Both the position numbers and the translations under genes were made by a program. This document shows, piece after piece, positions 6,011 to 11,751 of a DNA stretch of 11,751 bases. The notes beneath the pieces are model-generated. The model had not been told where the DNA came from, ran no database searches, and saw only the letters and a program-made list of their open reading frames with translations. Location: assembly GCA_003154025.1 (NCBI GenBank), contig PMCE01000123.1, forward strand, positions 1 through 11,751, written 5' to 3'. How positions within the stretch are numbered: the first letter of the stretch is position 1; the number at the start of each line of letters is the position of its first letter. This stretch comes from Syntrophaceae bacterium. GTDB taxonomy: Bacteria > Desulfobacterota > SM23-61.

Positions 6011-6100
6011 GGCGTGCGACGATGACCCCTAAAAACTTAACAACGATGCCTTTAAAATATTTCCGAGAACTTAGCCCATTAGCTCACGGAAAGATTTAAT
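5966..6100 (-). ncRNA. Candidate small RNA of about 130 nt
   Basis: Predicted from its own promoter (6134-6106) and intrinsic terminator (6008-5966) on the minus strand, with no open frame of note between. The 5' hairpin spans 6092-6060: TTTCCG / CGGAAA, a U.U mismatch, then GAGC / GUUC with one G.U pair, and an 11-nt loop UAAUGGGCUAA. The middle section (about 6050-6017) carries two related words, GGCAUCGUUG and GGUCAUCGUCG, probably single-stranded. The terminator stem also contains a G.U pair. In both stems the wobble is legal only if the minus strand is the RNA, which supports the direction. I do not recognise it as 6S, 4.5S/SRP, tmRNA, RNase P or a known riboswitch. The alternative is a terminated leader of the zinc-ribbon gene 300 bases downstream. 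Confidence 0.6.
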
Positions 6101-6105
6101 AGAGA

Positions 6106-6134
6106 ATAATAATCGATCGATATTTTTTTGTCAA
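6106..6134 (-). promoter_or_regulatory. Near-consensus sigma70 promoter of the candidate small RNA
   Basis: On the minus strand: TTGACA (6134-6129, perfect -35), a 17-bp spacer, then TATTAT (6111-6106, five of six for the -10). The predicted transcription start is near 6100. The -35 sits inside an A/T-rich inverted repeat ATATTTTT / AAAAATAT (6120-6127 and 6136-6143), and the spacer contains the palindrome ATCGATCGAT (6112-6121). These could be operator sites. Confidence 0.7.
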
Positions 6135-6288
6135 GAAAAATATTTGGCTAAATTTAAGTAAATTTGCGGCCTTTTTATTTGCCCATGGGCAGGTTATTCT
6201 CTAGAATGAAAGGGCGCGACCAGACGGAATTCGTGTACAGGTTGAAATGCGCCAACCACGCCGGACCTGAAAACCGGAGGATAGAACA

Positions 6289-6636
6289 ATGGGGACCGAG
6301 GATCGTCCTTGGGGAAGCTATACGATTCTGGAGGAGAGGGAAAGCTATAAAGTCAAGAGAATCGATGTCCTGCCGCACAGGAGATTGAGCTATCAGCGCC
6401 ATGAAAAGCGGTCGGAGCACTGGGTCGTGGTTGAGGGAGAAGCCGTCGTGACCCTGGAAGGGAAGGAGATCAGGCTTTCCCCGGGGCATTCCGTAGATAT
6501 TCCCCGGATGGCGGCCCACCGGATCCTGAACCCCGGCCGGGTTCCTCTGATCTTCATCGAAATTCAAAAGGGCGAATACTTTGGAGAAGACGATATCCTG
6601 AGGTTGGAAGACGACTTCGGCCGTACGGGAGGGTGA
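6289..6636 (+). CDS. Stand-alone cupin, phosphomannose isomerase type II family
   Basis: 115 aa, single-domain cupin matching the C-terminal domain of bifunctional mannose-1-phosphate guanylyltransferase/mannose-6-phosphate isomerase (ManC/AlgA type). Motifs: RPWGSY (6-11), YKVKRIDVLP (20-29), the metal-binding set Q36, H38, E43-H44 in LSYQRHEKRSEHW, NPG (81-83), and FGEDDILRLEDDFGR near the end. Known full-length enzymes interconvert mannose-6-phosphate and fructose-6-phosphate for GDP-mannose synthesis. A lone cupin could be an isomerase, an epimerase or a sugar-binding protein, and no guanylyltransferase is present here. Start: ATG 6289 with GGAGG at 6276-6280, spacing 8. Only three bases separate its stop from the next gene, indicating one operon and probably coupled translation. 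Confidence 0.88.
   Translation: MGTEDRPWGSYTILEERESYKVKRIDVLPHRRLSYQRHEKRSEHWVVVEGEAVVTLEGKEIRLSPGHSVDIPRMAAHRILNPGRVPLIFIEIQKGEYFGEDDILRLEDDFGRTGG
6628..6633 (+). promoter_or_regulatory. Shine-Dalgarno GGAGGG supporting a TTG start at 6640
   Basis: GGAGGG lies at the 3' end of the cupin coding sequence, 6 nt before TTG 6640. It supports the unusual start codon and translational coupling, since the cupin stop (6634-6636) lies between them. Confidence 0.7.
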
Positions 6637-6639
6637 TTT

Positions 6640-7842
6640 TTGTCCGAGGAAAAGCCTTTGGTCATCGGAAGCAACTACTGGCCCGGGGAAAAGGCCATGT
6701 ACTGGTGGGGGGATTTCGAGCTTGCCCCCGTTAAGAGGGACTTTTCCCTCATGGCGGAGTACCGCTTTGATCTGGCCCGAATCTTCTTGCTGTGGGAAGA
6801 TTTTCAGCCGGAGGTGAAACGGGTTTCGGTCAAGGCCCTGGAGGACCTGGTCCGGGTCGCAGATATCGCTCATGACCAGCGGATAAAAGTTTTGCCCGCC
6901 TTTTTCTGCGGTCACATGCTCGGGGTAAACTGGGTTCCTTCCTGGCTGATGGAGGCAGGAAAGGGAGAAGGAATATATCCCCTGTTCTCCCAGGGCATGA
7001 TCCGGAAGGGGAGACTGCGGAACATGTATTCGGACCGGGAAGTATGGAAAGCCCAGAAACTCCTGATCCATGAAATCACCAATGCCTTGCGGGCGCATCC
7101 GGCCGTCTGGGGCTGGGACCTGGGCCACAGACTTTCCCTCCTGGCAAACCCGCCTTCCAGGGATTCAGCAAGGGCCTGGATGGAAGAGATGGTGACCGAA
7201 CTTAAACGGTGGAATTCCTCGCTGCCCATAATCGTGGGGTTGGGCCAGGAGGACCTGGAAGATGCCCGGATCCCGGGTCCCGGGGATTTAGCCCCATACG
7301 GTGATTTTTTCTCCCTTCAGGTCGACCCGGGCCGGGCGAAATGGGCGGATGGCCCGACGGATGAGAAAGCCCCGCTATTTCTGGGATTAGTGGCTCAATG
7401 GTTGGGGGGGAAGGAAGTGCTGGTGGGCGACCTTGGAGTTCCCACGGAGCCCGGGCTTCCTCGGTTGACCTCAGGCGACCGGCAAAGACTCGGGGGAAAC
7501 CGCCTGGTGGAAGAGGACGAAGCCGAAGACTTCTTCCAGAAGAGCCTTGACCTGCTGAAGAAATATGGAATCAGAGGCGCTCTGGCTCGGTCCTTTGGAG
7601 ATTATGACTCTTCCTTATGGGATAAGCCGCCGCTGGACAATCGAGTCGCGGAGCGTTTCTGCGGCCTCTTCCGGAGGGATGGATCGGCCAAACCGGCAGC
7701 CCGTCTGATCCGGGAGTATCCCCGGGAAAGGGCCCCGCGGGAGATCTCCTGGGACTGGGTGGATGTCCGGCCGGAAGAATACTACGAGAACCCTCGGGGA
7801 CAACTCCCGCGTCTTTATCGAAGATTCAAAGATCAATTATAG
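6640..7842 (+). CDS. Clan GH-A-like (GH5/COG3934-type) protein, catalytic Glu residues apparently lost
   Basis: 400 aa, no signal peptide, so probably cytoplasmic. The N-terminal half reads as a TIM-barrel glycosidase of the endo-mannanase/GH5 sort: NYWPGEKAMYWW (12-23), a helix-strand unit YRFDLARIFLLWEDFQP (41-57), LPAFFCGHMLGVNWVPSWL (85-103), then AVWGWDLGHR (155-164) and VLVGDLGVPT (260-269). In active relatives the fourth-strand motif ends in Asn-Glu (WDLGNE) and the seventh-strand motif is GEFG. Here these are Gly-His-Arg and Gly-Asp-Leu-Gly, so the acid/base Glu is replaced and the nucleophile Glu is Asp264. It is therefore likely non-hydrolytic or altered in chemistry. It starts at TTG 6640 and shares an operon with the cupin, which suggests a carbohydrate-related role. 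Family placement is by motif; the exact GH family is uncertain. Confidence 0.72.
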   Translation: MSEEKPLVIGSNYWPGEKAMYWWGDFELAPVKRDFSLMAEYRFDLARIFLLWEDFQPEVKRVSVKALEDLVRVADIAHDQRIKVLPAFFCGHMLGVNWVPSWLMEAGKGEGIYPLFSQGMIRKGRLRNMYSDREVWKAQKLLIHEITNALRAHPAVWGWDLGHRLSLLANPPSRDSARAWMEEMVTELKRWNSSLPIIVGLGQEDLEDARIPGPGDLAPYGDFFSLQVDPGRAKWADGPTDEKAPLFLGLVAQWLGGKEVLVGDLGVPTEPGLPRLTSGDRQRLGGNRLVEEDEAEDFFQKSLDLLKKYGIRGALARSFGDYDSSLWDKPPLDNRVAERFCGLFRRDGSAKPAARLIREYPRERAPREISWDWVDVRPEEYYENPRGQLPRLYRRFKDQL

Positions 7843-7937
7843 CCCCTAAGGCCTCCCCGCGACCCCGTCCTCACTCCGGATTTCCCATAGTATTCGTTAC
7901 CCCCTGTTTCCCGGCCGACCCTTTCACCCGAAAGCGT

Positions 7938-8651
7938 CTAGAAATTCATTTTCAAGCGGTATCCGACCCCGAGTTCCGTAAGAAGGTAGCGGGGGCGGTC
8001 GGGTTCCGGTTCGATTTTGCGGCGTAGATTGCTTATGTTGACCCGGAGCAGGTGGGGTTGTTCCAGGTAGGCAGGTCCCCAGATCTGTCTGAGAATTTGG
8101 TTGTGGGTGAGCACTTTACCGGCATGCGTGACCAGCAGCCGCAAAAGGTCGTACTCCGTTGCCGTAAGCTGCACTTCTTTCCCCTGGACCAGCACCCGGC
8201 GGTGTTCCAGGTCCACCTCCAAGCCGTCCACTCTGTAAATCGGCTCCGGGGTTTGCTGCCGGGATCTTCGGAAGGCAACCCGCATTCTGGCCAGGAGTTC
8301 CCCGATTCCGAAAGGCTTGGTCAGGTAATCATCGGCCCCGGAATCCAGGGCCGCAACTTTGTCCCCTTCCCGGTCGCGGACCGACAATATGATGACGGGA
8401 ACCTGCGTCCATTCCCGCAATCGACGGAGAACTTCGATCCCATCCATATCGGGCAGCCCCAGGTCTAAGATGATAAGATCGGGCCGGATGGCGATTGCGG
8501 CGGTTAAAGCCTCTTTCCCGCTCCCGGCAAGATGCACGGAGAATTCCTCGGAACTCAGAGCGTTTTTCAGGAAGCGCTGAATCGCCTTCTCGTCATCGAC
8601 GACCAGCACTCGGGGCAAGTTTTTATCCTTCGTCTCCGCAGGTCGGTCCAT
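7938..8651 (-). CDS. kdpE: KdpE response regulator (OmpR/PhoB family)
   Basis: 237 aa. The receiver domain spans about residues 13-127: acidic pair Asp19-Asp20, phosphoacceptor Asp63 in LIILDLGLPD, the Ser90 switch residue in VIILSVRD and Lys112 in YLTKPF. A winged-helix DNA-binding domain follows, about 140-235 (RRVLVQGKEVQLTATEYDLL, GKVLTHNQILRQIWG, LLRVNISNLRRKIE, YLLTELGVGYRL). In the known system phosphorylated KdpE activates kdpFABC, encoding the high-affinity potassium pump, under potassium limitation or osmotic upshift. ATG 8651 lies only 4 bases after the kdpD stop, with GAGG a little upstream, so the two genes form one transcript. The identity rests on the KdpD partner and KdpE-like sequence. 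No KdpE binding site or kdpA promoter is in the window. Confidence 0.93.
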   Translation of the reverse strand: MDRPAETKDKNLPRVLVVDDEKAIQRFLKNALSSEEFSVHLAGSGKEALTAAIAIRPDLIILDLGLPDMDGIEVLRRLREWTQVPVIILSVRDREGDKVAALDSGADDYLTKPFGIGELLARMRVAFRRSRQQTPEPIYRVDGLEVDLEHRRVLVQGKEVQLTATEYDLLRLLVTHAGKVLTHNQILRQIWGPAYLEQPHLLRVNISNLRRKIEPEPDRPRYLLTELGVGYRLKMNF

Positions 8652-8655
8652 GATT

Positions 8656-11340
8656 CTAAGCCTCGGATTTTTTCTCCGGTCCGGATTCGCTCAAGGGAAG
8701 GGTGAAAGTGATTCTTACCCCCCCTTCCGGCCGGTTGGCGGCCCAGATTCTCCCCCCATGAGCCTCGACGATCCCCTTGCTGATGGCCAAACCCAGGCCC
8801 GTCCCGCCGGTCTCCTCATTGTGGCTGATCCGGAAAAACTTGTTGAAGACCTGGGTCAGATATTCTTTGGGAATTCCGCGCCCTTGGTCCGCGACTTCCA
8901 TTTCCAGCCAGTTTTCCCGGGTACGGGCGGAAATCTCGATGACCCCCTCCGGAGGGGAATATTTAAAGGCGTTTTCCAACAGATTATTCAAAACCTGGGC
9001 CAGGAGGACGGAATCCATGGGAACGAGAGGGAGGCTCGGGGGGAGATTGATTCTTACTTTTTTTCCTTTGAAGCGAGGTTCCAGAGAAGCGAGACAGGAG
9101 CCCACCAGGTCCTGCACATCATAGGGTTCCTTCTTTATTTTAAGCGCCCCGGCTTCCAGGCGGGTGATATCCAGAAGGTTGCTGATAAAACGGTTCATCC
9201 TCCCGGCCTCTTCCCAGGCCAGGTCGATCATCTCACGCCTGGCTTCTGGTTTCTGGAGATTTGTCTCCCGCCGAAGACTGCTGAGGGACCCCATGATGGA
9301 AGATAACGGCGTCCGCAGGTCATGGGAGATGGAGTTGAGCAAAGACCTTTCCAAACGATCGGTAGCCTGCAGAAGTTGGGCCTGTTCCGCATCCCGGGCC
9401 AGATAAGCCCTCTCGATGGCCAAAGCCACCTGAACGGCAAAAGCTTCGAGAAGGCGAAGGCTTTCCGGCGGCAGTTCTCCATCGGGATGGCTCAATTTCA
9501 CGGCCATGACCCCTACGACTCTGCCGATGCTGGGTAACGGAAAATAAATCAGCTCGGAGGAGGATAAGGTATCCGTCCCCCTTCCGGCCATCTTCCCGTT
9601 TCGATACGCCCAGAGAGCCACGGATTTTTGTTTCTCCTCCAGCGAAAAGCCGGTGGAGCTGGCCTGGACGTTCAACGATTCTCCCTCGGGAAGAAGGATG
9701 GCGATCTGGGCATCCACGGCGTCGCTGACATGGTGGATGATGGCCTCCAGGATCGCCTTCAAATTCGGCGCGGAGGATAAATCCCTGCTCAGGGCGTATA
9801 GGGTTGCGGTCTGGGCTTCCCGGGTTCTGATCGTTTCGGTCTGGCTCCTCGCCCGGGCGACTAAGGTGCTGATGACCGCGCCGACGGTAAATAATCCTGC
9901 AAAGGTAATCAGGTATTGGGTGTCAGAGACGGAAAAACTGAAATAGGGCGGGACGAAAAAAAAATCAAAGGCCAGCACGCCCACGAGGGCCGTGAGGATC
10001 GCCGGTTTGAATCCCAGACGCAGGGCGGCCACCACGACCGCCAGAAGATAAATCATGATCATGTTGGCGGCCGAGAGGAATTCGACGGCAATTTCACTGA
10101 TGAGGGTTGCCCCGGCGACCAACAGAAGGCTGCTGACGTAACTCGGCCAAGGCACCCGCACGGAAGAGGAGGGGGGCCTTTTTTCTCTTCCGGCGGTCTC
10201 CACGCCGACCACGTAAATATCGACATCCTTGCTCCGTCTCAAGATCTGGTCCACGAAAGAACCCCGCAACCAATCCCGCCAGCGGGGCTTGGTGGGGCGG
10301 CCCACAATCACCCGGGTGATCTTATGCTTCCGGGCATAATCGAGGACGGCCTGGGGTGCGGAATCCACCGTCAGGGTGGCGACCTCTTTGGCCCCCAGGG
10401 ATTCGGCCAGCCGCAATTCGCGCCAGATTCGTTCCCGGTTTTCCTGCGTCATTCGGTCGGTTCCCGCGGTTTCCACGTAGAGGGTATACCACTCGGTTTT
10501 CAACTCTTCCGCCAGCCGGCGGGCGGTGCGGATGAGTCTTTCGCTGCTGGGGCCGCCGCTGATGCATACCAGCAGGCGCTCGGTCACCGGCCAGAGCTCC
10601 GGCATGGAGTACGTGTCCAAGTATTGGCGCATCTGCTCGTCGACGCGGTTGGCCGCTCGCCGCAGGGTAATCTCCCGCAGGGCGATCAAATTGCCGGCCT
10701 CAAAAAAATGTTCCATCGCCCGAACCGCCTGCTCCGGAATGTATACTTTTCCCTCCCGAAAACGCAGCCGCAGTTCCTCGGGGGGCAGGTCGACCACCTC
10801 GATCTCCGCGGCTTCATCCAAAACCCGGTCGGGGATGGTCTCCCGCTGGACCACTCCCGTAATCTGGGCAATCACGTCCCGAAAACTCTCCAGATGCTGA
10901 ATATTCAGCGTAGTGTACACATCGATGCCGGCGTTCACAAGTTCTTCGATATCCTGCCATCTCTTCGGGTGCCGCGACCCGGGGATGTTGCTGTGCGCAT
11001 GTTCGTCGACCAGGGCCAGCTGCGGCTTCCGGGCCAGAACCGCATCCAGGTCCATCTCGGTAAGCTTCACTCCCCGGTAATCGACCTCTTTCCGGGGGAT
11101 CACCTCCAATCCTTTTACCAGGGCCTCCGTCTCCGCCCTCCGGTGGGTTTCGACCACGGCAACCACCACATCTACCCCTTCGGCCTTGCGGCTTTGGGCC
11201 GCTTCCAGCATGGAGTAGGTCTTGCCCACGCCGGCGGCATAGCCGAGGAAGATCTTCATTTTTCCCCTGGCCTTCTGCCGCTCTTCCGCCTCCACTCGGG
11301 CTAATAGAGCGTCCGGATCGGGGCGGTGTTCGTTGTTCAT
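8656..11340 (-). CDS. kdpD: KdpD sensor histidine kinase, potassium/osmotic sensing
   Basis: 894 aa from ATG 11340, about the same length as E. coli KdpD. Domains: N-terminal KdpD domain about 22-230, with Walker A GYAAGVGKT (33-41) and LVDEHAHSN; USP-like domain about 254-372; four transmembrane helices between about 402 and 497 (DUF4118); GAF-like region about 515-645; HisKA with phosphoacceptor His673 in SISHDLRTP; HATPase with N box LLENAFKYS (Asn790), DQGRGIP and GGTGLGLA. Every signature of a working kinase/phosphatase is present. It senses potassium limitation and ionic or turgor stress at the inner membrane and phosphorylates KdpE, whose gene follows 4 bases downstream. Start: GGAGAG (11353-11348) lies 7 nt before ATG 11340; an upstream in-frame TTG (11355) is less likely. 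kdpFABC does not directly precede it. Confidence 0.96.
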   Translation of the reverse strand: MNNEHRPDPDALLARVEAEERQKARGKMKIFLGYAAGVGKTYSMLEAAQSRKAEGVDVVVAVVETHRRAETEALVKGLEVIPRKEVDYRGVKLTEMDLDAVLARKPQLALVDEHAHSNIPGSRHPKRWQDIEELVNAGIDVYTTLNIQHLESFRDVIAQITGVVQRETIPDRVLDEAAEIEVVDLPPEELRLRFREGKVYIPEQAVRAMEHFFEAGNLIALREITLRRAANRVDEQMRQYLDTYSMPELWPVTERLLVCISGGPSSERLIRTARRLAEELKTEWYTLYVETAGTDRMTQENRERIWRELRLAESLGAKEVATLTVDSAPQAVLDYARKHKITRVIVGRPTKPRWRDWLRGSFVDQILRRSKDVDIYVVGVETAGREKRPPSSSVRVPWPSYVSSLLLVAGATLISEIAVEFLSAANMIMIYLLAVVVAALRLGFKPAILTALVGVLAFDFFFVPPYFSFSVSDTQYLITFAGLFTVGAVISTLVARARSQTETIRTREAQTATLYALSRDLSSAPNLKAILEAIIHHVSDAVDAQIAILLPEGESLNVQASSTGFSLEEKQKSVALWAYRNGKMAGRGTDTLSSSELIYFPLPSIGRVVGVMAVKLSHPDGELPPESLRLLEAFAVQVALAIERAYLARDAEQAQLLQATDRLERSLLNSISHDLRTPLSSIMGSLSSLRRETNLQKPEARREMIDLAWEEAGRMNRFISNLLDITRLEAGALKIKKEPYDVQDLVGSCLASLEPRFKGKKVRINLPPSLPLVPMDSVLLAQVLNNLLENAFKYSPPEGVIEISARTRENWLEMEVADQGRGIPKEYLTQVFNKFFRISHNEETGGTGLGLAISKGIVEAHGGRIWAANRPEGGVRITFTLPLSESGPEKKSEA

Positions 11341-11751
11341 CGAGGAACTCTCCAATCCACGGGGGATGGGGTTTTCATTCTTTCCAACCGGAAAAGGATA
11401 AAAGATCCTTCCCGGGACGATGTCCCGGTCATGCTCCGAAGGAGCAGTCAGGGCGACGATCTCGCGGCCCGTGGGGCGGCATTTTGCAGATGTTCCCGGA
11501 GCCGAAAAAAGAATTGAATATTTTTTGTAACCTTTTACCGCTTTGAAAAGGCCTTCCCAGAAATCTCTCCCGTCCTCCCTTTTTCAAAGGGAGGAGAGCT
11601 CTTGGGGGATTCGATGGCAGATTCCGCTTTTTCCCCCTTTGAAAAAGGGAAGCTGCGGAAAAATTCAACCGGGGGAGGGAAAAGCTTCTCCTGGTTAGGT
11701 TCCCCAATTTTCCAATCCCTGAATTTTTTCACAGCTTCAGGGCGATGAAGG
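11341..11751. other. kdpD upstream region with hairpins, no gene seen
   Basis: 411 bases with no supported gene. Nearest to kdpD are three consecutive small inverted repeats. AAGGAT-AAAAG-ATCCTT is at 11394-11410. CCGGGAC-GAT-GTCCCGG is at 11412-11428. GCTCC-GAA-GGAGC is at 11433-11445. Further out are palindromic repeats (11561-11649) and a CCCTGAA / TTCAGGG inverted repeat (11717-11723 and 11736-11742). A kdpDE promoter should lie here, but no good -35/-10 pair was found on the minus strand. Confidence 0.45.
11561..11649. repeat. Pair of inverted CCCTTT/AAAGGG palindromic repeats
   Basis: First copy: TCCTCCCTTT-TTC-AAAGGGAGGA (11573-11595, perfect 10-bp arms), flanked by AATC / GATT. Second copy: CCCTTT-GAA-AAAGGG (11635-11649) in the opposite orientation (CTTTTTCAAAGGG versus CCCTTTGAAAAAG). 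A related CTTTGAAAAG word is at 11541. The style is that of dispersed, non-coding palindromic elements (REP or small MITE). Confidence 0.6.

Noticed and set aside
6164..6388. 74-codon plus-strand frame overlapping the cupin start
   Set aside because: It starts at TTG without a Shine-Dalgarno and overlaps the well-supported cupin in another frame.
8650..11304. Long plus-strand open frames opposite kdpD (for example 9916-11304)
   Set aside because: They are antisense shadows of the G+C-rich kdpD gene; translations are low-complexity and lack domains.
11429..11732. Minus-strand frames across the palindromic repeats upstream of kdpD
   Set aside because: Translations are made of repeat-derived strings such as PPFEKG; no ribosome-binding site or family.

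Overview
The window is a G+C-rich stretch of ordinary bacterial chromosome. The gene set and the style of intergenic repeats (degenerate short tandem arrays, CCCTTT/AAAGGG palindromes, small CxxC zinc-ribbon orphans) resemble environmental Desulfobacterota (former Deltaproteobacteria). That placement is an impression from protein style, not a computed assignment. No phage, IS element, CRISPR array, tRNA or rRNA was seen.

Layout. 3-527 (+) is the 3' part of a TIGR01777-type SDR epimerase. A decamer-repeat leader (554-752) follows, then cinA (775-2025, +). cinA ends inside the first of several exact 7-bp-period tandem arrays. Converging on it is a small lipoprotein gene (2650-2102, -). A divergent spacer leads to a 69-aa zinc-ribbon gene (3025-3234, +). 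Next come a compact histone-deacetylase-fold amidohydrolase (4048-3293, -), a head-to-head inverted pair of heptamer arrays (4142-4256), and a conserved-looking hypothetical gene (4788-4297, -). A roughly 570-bp poor stretch is followed by a second zinc-ribbon gene (5667-5359, -) with a clear intrinsic terminator.

The part with the best claim to novelty lies between 5668 and 6288. On the minus strand a near-consensus sigma70 promoter (6134-6106) is followed about 90 nt later by an intrinsic terminator (6008-5976 plus a T-rich tail). This predicts a free-standing RNA of about 130 nt. Both of its main hairpins contain G.U pairs on the minus strand that would be A.C mismatches on the plus strand.

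To the right, a tight two-gene unit (+) encodes a stand-alone phosphomannose-isomerase-type cupin (6289-6636) and a clan GH-A-like protein (6640-7842). In the latter both expected catalytic glutamates appear to be replaced. Converging on it is the kdpDE two-component system (11340-7938, -): an 894-aa full-length KdpD sensor kinase and its response regulator KdpE. No kdpFABC genes lie in the 411 bp upstream of kdpD; that leader holds three small hairpins and palindromic repeats.

Functionally the window is a patchwork of housekeeping and accessory genes, not one pathway. The only clear functional pairs are kdpD-kdpE (potassium/turgor signalling) and the cupin/GH-like unit (probably carbohydrate-related, activity uncertain).
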